Notes under the pieces: generated by a model
What the model saw: the letters and a program-made list of their open reading frames with translations, nothing else
What the model was told of the DNA's origin: nothing
The model's database searches: none
Translations under genes and position numbers: made by a program
Part shown: one piece after another, positions 26,883 to 37,369 of the stretch
Layout: every line of letters starts with the position of its first letter
Position numbering within the stretch: position 1 is the first letter of the stretch
NCBI GenBank assembly: GCA_033782935.1
Contig: JAWQEG010000167.1
Span: forward strand, 1,079,001 to 1,143,000
DNA from: Petrolisthes cinctipes
Taxonomy: Eukaryota > Arthropoda > Malacostraca > Decapoda > Porcellanidae
Reading direction: 5' to 3'
DNA length: 64,000 nucleotides

Positions 26883-29800
26883 ATTGATTTTTAGTATGTT
26901 TTTTGCGTATAATTTGAAAATATTCTGGCACTGAGTAGGCATGTACAGATCGCTTTTGGGACCCAAAAATATCGAATTTTCGGTTGTTTTGAGCCAGAAA
27001 TTGGGATATAACTGGGTACAGAGGATGCATGCACATATCGACTTTTTGCACCTAAAATATCGATTTAGAGCATGTTTTGGGTCTGTATCTTGAAAAAATT
27101 CTAGCAAGGAGTAGGCATGTACAGATCGCTTCTGGGACCCAAAATTATCGAATTTTCGGGTGTTTTGAACCTGAATTTGGGATATAGACGGATACCAAAG
27201 ATGAATGCACATATCGACTTTTTGCACCTAAAATATCGATTTTGAGCATGTTTTGGGCCTGTATTTTGAAAATACTTAAACACTGTGTAGACATGTACAG
27301 ATCGCTTCTGGGACCCAAAAATATCGAATATTCGTGTGTTTTGAGTCTGAATTTGAGACATAAAAGGGTACAGAAGATGCATTCACATATTAACTTTGGG
27401 CACCCAAAATATCGATTTTGAGCATATTTTGGGCCTGTAAATTTAAAATACTCTAACACGGAGTAGACACGTACAGATCGCTTCTGGGACACAAAAATAT
27501 CGAATTTTTGGGTGTTTTGAGCCTGAATTTGAGATATAAACGGGTACAGAAGATGCATGCACATATCGACTTTGGGAACCCAAAATACCGATTTTTAGCA
27601 TGTTCTGAGCCTCTATATTGAAAACATTCTAGCACTGAGTAGGCATGTACAGATCGCTTCTGGGACCCAAAAATATTGAATTTTCGGGTGTTTTGAACCT
27701 GAATTTGAGATATAACCGGGTACAGAGAATGCATACACATATTGACTTTGTGCACCTAAAATATCAATTTTCAGAATGTTTTGGGCCTGCATTTTAAAAA
27801 CACTCTAACACGGAGTATGCATGTACAGATCGCTTCTGGGACACAAAAATATCGAATTTTCGGAGTTTTGAGCCTGAATTTGAGATATAAACGAGTACAG
27901 AAGATGCATGCACATATCGACTTTTTGCACCTAAAATATCGATTTTTAGCATGTTTTGGGCCTGTATCTTGAAAACTTTCTAGCAAGAAGTAGGCATGTA
28001 AAGGTCGCTTCTGGGACCCAAAAATATCGAATTTTCTGGTGTTTTGAACCAGAATTTAAGATATAAACGGGTACAGAAGATGCATGCACATATCGACTTT
28101 GGGTACCTAAAATATCGATTTTAAGCATGTTTTGGGCCTGTATTTTGAAAATACTCTAACACGGAGTATGCATGTACAGATCGCTTCTGGGACACAAAAA
28201 TATCGATTTTTTAGGTGTTTTGAGCCTGAATTTGAGATATAAACGGGTACAGAAGATGCATGCACATATCGACTTTTCACACCTAAAATATCATTTTTGA
28301 GCATGTTTTAAGCCTGTATTTTAAAAACATTCTAGCACTGAGTAGGCATATGCAGATCGCTTAAGGGAACTAATAATATCGAATTTTTGGAGTTTTGAGC
28401 CTGAATTTGAGATATAAACGGGTACAGAAGATGCATGCACATATCGACTTTTTGCACTTAAAATATCGATTTTGAGCATGTTTTGGGTCTGTATCTTGAA
28501 AACATTCTAGCAAGGAGTAGGCATGTACAGATCGCTTCTGGGACCCAAAAATATCGAATTTTCTGGTGTTTTGAACCAGAATTAGGGATATACACGGGTA
28601 CAGAAGATGCATACACATATTGACTTTGGGTAGCTAAAATATCGACTTACAGCATGTTTTAAGCCTGTATTTTAAAAATACTCTAAGACGGAGTATGCAT
28701 GTACAGATGGCTTTTGGGACGCAAAAATATCGAATATTCGGGTGTTTTCAGTCTGAATTTGAGATATAAACGGGTACAGAAGATGCATGCACATATCGAC
28801 TTTGGGCACCCAAAATATCGATTTAGAGCATGTTTTCAGCCTGTATTTTTAAAATACTCTAACACGGAGTAGACACGTACAGATAGCTTCTGGGACCCAA
28901 ATAAATCGAATTTTTGGTTGTTCTGAGCCTGAACTTGAGATATGAACAGGTACAGAAGATGCATGCACATATCGACTTCGGGCACCTAAAATATCGATTT
29001 TGAGCATGTTTTGGGCCTGTATTTTGAAAATACTCAAACACGGTGTAGACATGTACGGATCGCTTCTGGGACACAAAAATATCGATTTTTTGGGCGTTTT
29101 GAGCCTGAATTTGAGATATAAACGGGTACATAAGATGCATGCACATATCGACTTTAGCACCCAAAATATCGATTTTTAGTATGTTTTGGGCGTATAATTT
29201 GAAAATATTCTAGCACTGAGTAGGCATGTACAGATCGCTTCTGGGACCCAAAAATATCGAATTTTCGGGTGTTTTGAGCCAGAATTTGGGATATAACCGT
29301 GTACAGAGAATGCGTGCACATATCGACTTTTTGCACCTAAAATATCGATTTTGAGCATGTTTTGGGTCTGTATCTTGAAAACATTCTAGCAAGGAGTAGG
29401 CATGTACAGATCACTTCTGGGACCCAAAAATATCGAATTTTCTGGTGTTTTGAACCTGAATTTGAGATATAGACGGGTACAGAAGATGCATACACATATT
29501 GACTTTGGGCACCTAAAATATAGATTTTCAGCATGTTTTGGGCCTGAATTTTGAAAATACTCTAACACGGAGTAGGCATGTACAGATCGCTTCTGGGACA
29601 CAAAAATATCGAATATTCGGGTGTTTTGAGTCTGAATTTGAGACATAAAAGAGTACAGAAGATGCATTCACATATCAACTTTGGGCACCCAAAATATCGA
29701 TTTTGAGCATATTTTGGGCCTGTAATTTTAAAATACTCTAACACGGAGTAGACACGTACAGATCGCTTCTGGGACACAAAAATATCGAATTTTTGGGTGT

Positions 29801-30149
29801 TTTGAGCCTGAATTTGAGATATAAACGGGTACAGAAGATGCATGCACATATCGACTTTGGGAACCCAAAATACCGATTTTTAGCATGTTCTGACCCTCTA
29901 TTTTGAAAACATTCTAGCACTGAGTAGGCATGTACAGATCGCTTCTGGGACCCAAAAATTTTGAATTTTCGGGTGTTTTGAGCCTGAATTTGAGATATAA
30001 CCGGGTACAGAGAATGCATACACATATTGACTTTGTGCACCTAAAATATCAATTTTCAGAATGTTTTGGGCCTGCTTTTTATAAACACTCTAACACGGAG
30101 TATGCATGTACAGATCGCTTCTGGGACCCAAAAATATCGAATTTTCGGA

Positions 30150-31965
30150 GTTTTGAGCCTGAATTTGAGATATAAACGAGTACAGAAGATGCATGCACAT
30201 ATCGACTTTTTGCACCTAAAATATCGATTTTGAGCATGTTTTGGGCCTGTATCTTGAAAACTTTCTAGCAAGAAGTAGGCATGTAAAGGTCGCTTCTGGG
30301 ACCCAAAAATATCGAATTTTCTGGTGTTTTGAACCAGAATTTGGGATATAGACCGGTACAGAAGATGCATACACATATTGACTTTGGGCACCTAAAATAT
30401 CGATGTTTAGTATGTTTTGGGCGTATAATTTGAAAATATTCTAGCACTGAGTAGGCATGTACAGATCGCTTCTGGGACTCAAAAATATCGAATTTTCGGG
30501 TGTTTTGAGCCAGAATTTGGGATATAACCGGGTACAGAGGATGCATGCACATATCGACTTTTTGCACCTAAAATATCGATTTTAAGCATGTTTTGGGTCT
30601 GTATCTTGAAAACATTCTAGCAAGGAGTAGGCATGTACAGGTCGCTTCTGGGACCCAAAAATATCGAATTTTCTGGTGTTTTGAACCTGAATTTGGGATA
30701 TAGACGGGTACAGAATATGCATACACATATTGACTTTGGGCACCTAAAATATCGAGTTTCAGCATGTTTTGGGCCTGTATTTTGAAAATACATTAACACG
30801 GAGTAGGCATGTACAGATCGCTTCGAGGACCCAAAAATATCGACTTTTCGGGTGTTTTGAGCCTGAATTTGAGATATAAACGGGTACTGAAGATGCATGC
30901 ACATATCGACTTTGGGCACCTAAAATATCGATTTTGAGCATATTTTGGGCCTGTATTTTGAAAATACTCTAACACGGAGTATGCATGTACAGATCGCTTC
31001 TGGGACACAAAAATATCGATTTTTTAGGTGTTTTGAGCCTGAATTTGAGATATAAACAAGTACAGAAGATGCATGCACATATCGACTTTTTGCACCTAAA
31101 ATATCGATTTTGAGCATGTTTTGGGCCTGTATCTTGAAAACTTTCTAGCAAGAAGTAGGCATGTACAGGTCGCTTCTGGGGCCCAAAAATATCGAATTTT
31201 CTGGTGTTTTGAACCAGAATTTGGGATATAGACCGGTACAGCAGATGCATACACATATTGAATTTGGGCACCTAAAATATCGATTTTTAGTATGTTTTGG
31301 GCGTATAATATGAAAATATTCTAGCAATGAATAGGCATGTACAGATCGCTTCTGGGACCCAAAAATATCGAATTTTCGGGGGTTTTGAGCCAGAATTTGG
31401 GATATAACCGGGTACAGAGGATGCATGCACATATCGACTTTTTGCACCTAAAATATCGATTTTAAGCATGTTTTGGGTCTGTATCTTGAAAACATTCTAG
31501 CAAGGACTAGGCATGTACAGGTCGCTTCTGGGACCCAAAAATACCGAATTTTCTGGTGTTTTGAACCTGAATTTGGGATATAGACGGGTACAGAATATGC
31601 ATACACATATTGACTTTGGGCACCTAAAATATCGATTTTCAGCATGTTTTGGGCCTGTATTTTGAAAATACATTAACACGGAGTAGTCATGTACAGATCG
31701 CTTCGGGGACCCAAAAATATCGACTTTTCGGGTGTTTTGAGCCTGAATTTGAGATATAAACGGGTACAGAAGATGCATGCACATATCGACTTTGGGCACC
31801 TAAAATATCGATTTTGAGCATGTTTTTGGCCTGTATTTTGAAAATACTCTAACACGGAGTATGCATGTACAGATCGCTTCTGGGACACAAAAATATCGAT
31901 TTTTTAGGTGTTTTGAGCCTGAATTTGAGATATAAACGGGTACAGAAGATGCATGCACATATCGA
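30150..31965. repeat. Two copies of an 880-bp (5-monomer) unit in block C
   Basis: About 30150-31085 matches 31030-31965 at 880 bp, exactly five monomers. Markers include GAAAACTTTCTAGCAAGAAG, GATATAGACCGGTACAG, GCGTATAATTTG/GCGTATAATATG and CATTAACACGGAG. In the related stretch at 34654-35660 the repeat distance is 704 bp, because one monomer is missing there. The unit size therefore changed after the larger duplication. Confidence 0.82.
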
Positions 31966-32559
31966 CTTTTCACACCTAAAATATCATTTTTGAGCATGTT
32001 TTAAGCCTGTATTTTAAAAACATTCTAGCACTGAGTAGGCATATGCAGATCGCTTAAGGGACCTAAAAATATAGAATTTTTGGAGTTTTGAGCCTGAATT
32101 TGAGATATAAACGGGTACAGAAGATGCATGCACATATCGACTTTGGCACCCAAAATATCGATTTTTAGTATGTTTTGCGCGTATAATTTGAAAATATTTT
32201 AGTACTGAGTAGTCATGTACAGATCGCTTCTGAGACCCAAAAATATCGAATTTTCGGGTGTTTTGAGCCAGAAATTGGGATATAACCGGGTACAGAGGAT
32301 GCATGCACATATCGACTTTTTGCACCTAAAATATCGATTTTGAGCATGTTTTGGGTCTGTATCTTGAAAAAATTCTAGCAAGGAGTAGGTATGTACAGAT
32401 CGCTTCAGGGTCCCAAAATTATCGAATTTTCGGGTATTTTGAACCTGAATTTGGGATATAGACGGATACAGAAGATGCATGCACATATCGACTTTTTGCA
32501 CCTAAAATATCGATTTTTAGCATGTTTTGGGCCTGTATTTTGAAAATACTCTAGCAAGA

Positions 32560-32576
32560 AGTAGGCAGATTGCTTC
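32560..32576. other. Six-base deletion in a block C monomer
   Basis: The usual GTAGGCATGTACAGATTGC reads GTAGGCAGATTGC here, losing six bases between two CA dinucleotides. It removes the TGTACA palindrome of half B. I did not see the same deletion elsewhere, so it is a private, recent event. Confidence 0.82.
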
Positions 32577-34927
32577 TGGGACCCAAAACTATCGAATTTT
32601 CGAGTGTTTTGAACCTGAATTTGGGATATAGACGGGTACAGAAGATGCATACACATATTGACTTTGGGCAGCTAAAATATCGATTTTCAGCATGTTTTAG
32701 GCCTGTATTTTGAAAATACCCTAACACGGAGTATGCATGTACACATTGCTTTTGGGACCCAAAAATATCGAATATTCGGGTGTTTTGAGTCTGAATTTGA
32801 GATATAAACGGATACAGAAGATGCATGCACATATCGACTTTAAGCACCCAAAATATCGATTTGGAGCATGTTTTGGGCCTGTATTTTGAAAATACTATAG
32901 CACGGTGTAGACATGTACAGATCGCTTCTGGGACACATAAGTATCGATTTTTTGGGTGTTTTGAGCCTGAATTTGAGATATAAACGGGTACAGAAGATGC
33001 ATGCACATATCGACTTTGGCACCAAAAATATCAATTTTTAGTATGTTTTGGGCGTATAATTTGAAAATATTCTAGCAATGAGTAGGCATGTACAGATCGC
33101 TTCTAGGACACAAATATATCGAATTTTCTGGTGTTTTGAACCAGAATTAGGGATATACACGGGTACAGAAGATGAATACACATATTGACTTTGGGCACAT
33201 AAAATATCGATTTTCAGCATGTTTTGGGCCTGTATTTTTAAAACACTCTAACACGGAGTATGCACGTACAGATCGCTTCTGGGACCCAAATAAATCGAAT
33301 TTTCGGGTATTTTGAACCTGAATTTGGGATATAGACGGATACAGAAGATGCATGCACATATCGACTTCGGGCACCTAAAATATCGATTTTGAGCATGTTT
33401 TGGGCCTGTATTTTGAAAATACTCAAACACGGTGTAGACATGTACGGATCGCTTCTGGGACACAAAAATATCGATTTTTTGGGCGTTTTGAGCCTGAATT
33501 TGAGATATAAACGGGTACATAAGATGCATGCACATATCGACTTTAGCACCCAAAATATCGATTTTTAGTATGTTTTGGGCGTATAATTTGAAAATATTCT
33601 AGCACTGAGTAGGCATGTACAGATCGCTTCTGGGACCCAAAAATATCGAATTTTCGGGTGTTTTGAGCCAGAATTTGGGATATAACCGTGTACAGAGAAT
33701 GCGTGCACATATCGACTTTTTGCACCTAAAATATCGATTTTGAGCATGTTTTGGGTCTGTATCTTGAAAACATTCTAGCAAGGAGTAGGCATGTACAGAT
33801 CACTTCTGGGACCCAAAAATATCGAATTTTCTGGTGTTTTGAACCTGAATTTGGGATATAGACGGGTACAGAAGATGCATACACATATTGACTTTGGGCA
33901 CCTAAAATATAGATTTTCAGCATGTTTTGGGCCTGAATTTTGAAAATACTTTAACACGGAGTAGGCATGTACAGATCGCTTCTGGGACCCAAAAATATCG
34001 AATATTCGGGTGTTTTGAGTCTGAATTTGAGACATAAAAGAGTACAGAAGATGCATTCACATATCAACTTTGGGCACCCAAAATATCGATTTTGAGCATA
34101 TTTTGGCCCTGTAACTTTAAAATACTCTAACACGGAGTAGACACGTACAGATCGCTTCTGGGACACAAAAATATCGAATTTTTGGGTGTTTTGAGCCTGA
34201 ATTTGAGATATAAACGGGTACAGAAGATGCATGCACATATCGACTTTGGGAACCCGAAATACCGATTTTTAGCATGTTCTGAGCCTCTATTTTGAAAACA
34301 TTCTAGCACTGAGTAGGCATGTACAGATCGCTTCTGGGACCCAAAAATATTGAATTTTCGGATGTTTTGAGCCTGAATTTGAGATATAACCGGGTACAGA
34401 GAATGCATACACATATTGACTTTGTGCACCTAAAATATCAATTTTCAGAATGTTTTGGGCCTGCATTTTAAAAACACTCTAACACGGAGTATGCATGTAC
34501 AGATCGCTTCTGGGACACAAAAATATCGAATTTTCGGAGTTTTGAGCCTGAATTTGAGATATAAACGAGTACAGAAGATGCATGCACATATCGACTTTTT
34601 GCACCTAAAATATCGATTTTGAGCATGTTTTGGGCCTGTATCTTGAAAACTTTCTAGCAAGAAGTAGGCATGTAAAGGTCGCTTCTGGGACCCAAAAATA
34701 TCGAATTTTCTGGTGTTTTGAACCAGAATTTGGGATATAGACCGGTACAGAAGATGCATACACATATTGACTTTGGGCACCTAAAATATCGATGTTTAGT
34801 ATGTTTTGGGCGTATAATTTGAAAATATTCTAGCACTGAGTAGGCATGTACAGATCGCTTCTGGGACTCAAAAATATCGAATTTTCGGGGGTTTTGAGCC
34901 AGAATTTGGGATATAACCGGGTACAGA

Positions 34928-35103
34928 GGATGCATGCACATATCGACTTTTAGCACCTAAAATATCGATTTTAAGCATGTTTTGGGTCTGTATCTTGAAA
35001 ACATTCTAGCAAGGAGTAGGCATGTACAGGTCGCTTCTGGGACCCAAAAATATCGAATTTTCTGGTGTTTTGAACCTGAATTTGGGATATAGACGGGTAC
35101 AGA
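34928..35103. repeat. Monomer subtype with GAGGATGC and CTGTATCTTGAAAACATTC
   Basis: A 176-bp subtype with GGTACAGAGGATGC at its left edge, a T-rich or TAGCACC first block, GATTTTAAGCATG, GGTCTGTATCTTGAAAAC, CTAGCAAGGAG, and often CTGGTGTTTTGAACC and GGGATATAGACGGG in half B. Relatives recur about once per higher-order copy from roughly 15.8 kb rightward. The linked changes are shared across copies, which indicates descent from one ancestral subtype. Confidence 0.8.
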
Positions 35104-35279
35104 ATATGCATACACATATTGACTTTGGGCACCTAAAATATCGATTTTCAGCATGTTTTGGGCCTGTATTTTGAAAATACTCTAACACGGAGTATGCATG
35201 TACAGATCGCTTCTGGGACACAAAAATATCGATTTTTTGGGTGTTTTGAGCCTGAATTTGAGATATAAACGAGTACAGA
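35104..35279. repeat. Monomer subtype with GCATACACATATTGAC
   Basis: A 176-bp subtype in which GCATGCACATATCGAC has become GCATACACATATTGAC, two linked transitions of which the second removes a CpG. It nearly always follows a monomer ending GGGATATAGACGGGTACAG, and usually carries GATTTTCAGCATG. Because the diagnostic changes straddle a monomer boundary, the inherited block is larger than one monomer. Examples lie near 15955, 18065, 20350, 22810, 29490, 33865, 39675, 51250, 56170, 59160, 60560 and 62150. Confidence 0.8.
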
Positions 35280-36510
35280 AGATGCATGCACATATCGACT
35301 TTTTGCACCTAAAATATCGATTTTGAGCATGTTTTGGGCCTGTATCTTGAAAACTTTCTAGCAAGAAGTAGGCATGTACAGGTCGCTTCTGGGACCCAAA
35401 AATATCGAATTTTCTGGTGTTTTGAACCAGAATTTGGGATATAGACCGGTACAGAAGATGCATACACATATTGAATTTGGGCACCTAAAATATCGATTTT
35501 TAGTATGTTTTGGGCGTATAATATGAAAATATTCTAGCACTGAGTAGGCATGTACAGATCGCTTCTGGGACCCAAAAATATCGAATTTTCGGGGGTTTTG
35601 AGCCAGAATTTGGGATATAACCGGGTACAGAGGATGCATGCACATATCTACTTTTTGCACCTAAAATATCGATTTTAAGCATGATTTGGGTCTGTATTTT
35701 GAAAATACTCTAACACTGAGTAGGCATGTACACATTGCTTTTGGGACCCAAAAATATCGAATATTCGGGTGTTTTGAGTCAGAATTTGAGATATAAACGG
35801 ATACAGAAGATGCATGCACATATCGACTTTGGGCACCCAAAATATCGATTTGGAGCATGTTTTGGGCCTGTATTTTGAAAATACTATAGCACGGTGTAGA
35901 CATGTACAGATCGCTTCTGGGACACATAAATATCGATTTTTTGGGTGTTTTGAGCCTGAATTTGAGATATAAACGGGTACAGAAGATGCATGCACATATC
36001 GACTTTGGCACCAAAAATATCGATTTTTAGTATGTTTTGGGCGTATAATTTGAAAATATTCTAGCACTGAGTAGGCATGTACAGATCGCTTCTAGGACAC
36101 AAATATATCGAATTTTCTGGTGTTTTGAACCAGAATTAGGGATATACACGGGTACAGAAGATGAATACACATATTGACTTTGGGCACATAAAATATCGAT
36201 TTTCAGCATGTTTTGGGCCTGTATTTTTAAAACACTCTAACACGGAGTATGCACGTACAGATCGCTTCTGGGACCCAAAAACATTGAATTTTCGGGTGTT
36301 TTGAGCCTGAATTTGAGATATAAACGGGTACAGAAGATGCATGCACATATCGACTTTGGGCACCCAAAATATCGATTTTAAGCATGTTTTAAGCCTGAAT
36401 TTTTAAAATACTCTAACACTGAGTAGACACGTACAGATCGCTTCTGGGACCCAAATAAATCGAATTTTCGGGTGTTCTGAGCCTGAATTTGAGATATGAA
36501 CGGGTACAGA

Positions 36511-36686
36511 AGATGCATGCACATATCGACTTTTTGCACCTAAAATATCGATTTTGAGCATGTTTTGGGCCTGTATTTTGAAAATACTCTAACACGGAGT
36601 AGGCATGTACAGATCGCTTCTGGGATCCAAAAATATCGAATTTTCGGGTGTTTTGAGCCTGAATTTGAGATATAAACGGGTACAGA
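36511..36686. repeat. Representative near-consensus 176-bp monomer
   Basis: This copy is exactly 176 bp when cut before AGATGCATGC and differs from my hand consensus at about three positions (TT for GG in the first GGGCACC, and a T in GGGATCC). Landmarks by monomer position: palindrome TGCATGCA at 4-11, ATATCGAT region at 35-42, near-palindrome TATTTTGAAAATA at 64-76, TGTACA at 97-102, AAAAATATCG at 119-128, TTCGGG at 133-138 and TATAAACGGG at 161-170. Seven CpG dinucleotides fall at about 17, 39, 85, 105, 127, 135 and 167. These monomer positions are used as the numbering elsewhere in this annotation. The choice of first base is arbitrary in a tandem repeat. Confidence 0.93.
36515..36602. 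repeat. 88-bp half A of the monomer
   Basis: Monomer positions 5-92. It aligns without gaps to the next 88 bp: GCATGCACATATCG against GCATGTACAGATCG, GGGCACCTAAAATATCGATTTT against the matching GGGACCC stretch, and TGTTTTGGGCCTGTATTTT against TGTTTTGAGCCTGAATTT. By hand count on the consensus, 59 of 88 positions match (67%). Agreement is poorest in the last 16 bp, which is also where monomers vary most across the array. The present monomer therefore looks like a duplicated 88-bp ancestral unit whose halves have since diverged. Confidence 0.88.
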
Positions 36687-36690
36687 AGAT
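36603..36690. repeat. 88-bp half B of the monomer
   Basis: Monomer positions 93-176 plus the first four bases of the next unit. It carries GCATGTACAGATCGCTTC, GGGACCCAAAAATATCG, TTCGGGTGTTTTGAGCC and GATATAAACGGG. It is the partner of half A at an exact offset of 88 bp. Each half keeps its own fixed differences across the whole array, for example GAGCATG in A where B has TCGGGTG. The array therefore now evolves as a 176-bp unit, not as a mixture of 88-bp units. Confidence 0.88.
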
Positions 36691-36861
36691 GCATGCACAT
36701 ATCGACTTTGGCACCTAAAATATCGATTTTTAGTATGTTTTAGGCGTATAATTTGAAAATATTCTAGCACTGAGTAGGCATGTACAGATCGCTTCGGGGA
36801 CCCAAAAATATCGATTTTTTGGGTGTTTTGAGCCTGAATTTGAGATATAAACGGGTACAGA
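36687..36861. repeat. Monomer subtype with TTGGCACC and GGCGTATAATTTG
   Basis: A 175-bp subtype that lacks one G in the TTGGGCACC block. It carries linked changes TTTTTAGTATG, GCGTATAATTTG (elsewhere GCCTGTATTTTG) and ATATTCTAGCACTGAG. The same combination, or a close relative, recurs around 17750, 20035, 22500, 25135, 29175, 33565, 35500, 37080, 50935, 52515, 53395, 55855, 60255 and 61840, and I did not see it in the first 15 kb. It often follows a subtype ending in GGGTACAGAAGATGCATG and precedes one with GGATATAACCGGG, so subtype order is conserved between blocks. Confidence 0.85.
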
Positions 36862-37036
36862 AGATGCATGCACATATCGACTTTTCACACCTAAAATATC
36901 GATTTATAGCATGTTTTAAGCCTGTATTTTAAAAACATTCTAGCACTGAGTAGGTATGTGCAGATCGCTTAAGGGACCCAAAAATATCGAATTTTCGGAG
37001 TTTTAAGCCTGAATTTGAGATATAAACGGGTACACA
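36862..37036. repeat. Monomer subtype with TTTCACACC and CTTAAGGGACC
   Basis: A 175-bp subtype defined by ACTTTTCACACC, GATTTATAGCATG, TTTTAAGCCTGTATTTTAAAAAC, CAGATCGCTTAAGGG and a shortened TTCGGAGTTTTGAG in place of TTCGGGTGTTTTGAG. Close relatives occur near 19490-19610, 24590-24710, 28270-28400, 31965-32090, 37580-37710, 39345-39470 (and each later 1,932-bp copy), 48110-48220, 48800-48930 and 62515-62640. CTTAAG is absent from the usual GCTTCTGGGACC, so it is a convenient diagnostic site for this subtype. Confidence 0.83.
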
Positions 37037-37369
37037 AGATGCATGCACATATCGACTTTGGCACCCAAAATATCGATTCTTAGTATGTTTTGGGCGTATA
37101 ATTTGAAAATATTCTAGCACTGAGTAGGCATGTACAGATCGCTTCTGGGACCCAAAAATATCGAATTTTCAGGGGTTTTGAGCCAGAATTTGGGATATAA
37201 CCGGGTACAGAGGATGCATGCACATATCGACTTTTTGCAACTAAAATATCGATTTTAAGCATGTTTTGGGTCTATATCTTGAAAACATTCTAGGAAGGAG
37301 TAGGTATGTACAGGTCGCTTCTGGGACCCAAAAATACCGAATTTTCTGGTGTTTTGAACCTGAATTTGA

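Larger units (their letters stand above)
21160..27165. repeat. Block B, second copy with internal gains and losses
   Basis: The offset to the first copy changes stepwise: 5,448 bp to about 22.4 kb, 4,745 bp to about 23.83 kb, 5,449 bp over the repeated 704-bp unit, 5,097 bp to about 26.0 kb, then 5,975 bp to about 27.165 kb. The steps correspond to a loss of about 703 bp (4 monomers), a gain of 704 bp (4), a loss of 352 bp (2) and a gain of 878 bp (5). Between steps the copies are nearly identical, so the changes are recent relative to the duplication itself. Confidence 0.85.
27166..37369. repeat. Block C: mosaic with a ~4,389-bp (25-monomer) HOR
   Basis: 28943-30792 matches 33332-35181 at 4,389 bp. 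30959-31480 then matches 35172-35693 at 4,213 bp, one monomer less. 32750-33288 matches 35739-36277 at 2,989 bp (17 monomers). At its left edge, about 27450-28850 resembles block B (about 23760-25160) at about 3,688 bp (21 monomers), so blocks B and C share ancestry. Private variants include TGTAAAGGTCGC near 28000, 30285 and 34672, and a six-base deletion near 32566. Confidence 0.82.

Noticed and set aside
36515..36602. Further division of the 88-bp half into two 44-bp units
   Set aside because: GCATG and TTTGGGC recur inside half A, but at inconsistent offsets (43 and 33 bp) and without alignment of the remaining bases. Not better than chance by eye.
36659..36680. CENP-B box (TTCG, four bases, A, two bases, CGGG)
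   Set aside because: The CGGG of AAACGGG and the A at the right spacing are present, but the required TTCG is TGAG here. The other CGGG (in TTTTCGGG) fails at the TTCG and A positions. I see no match to the essential bases in the consensus or in the subtypes.
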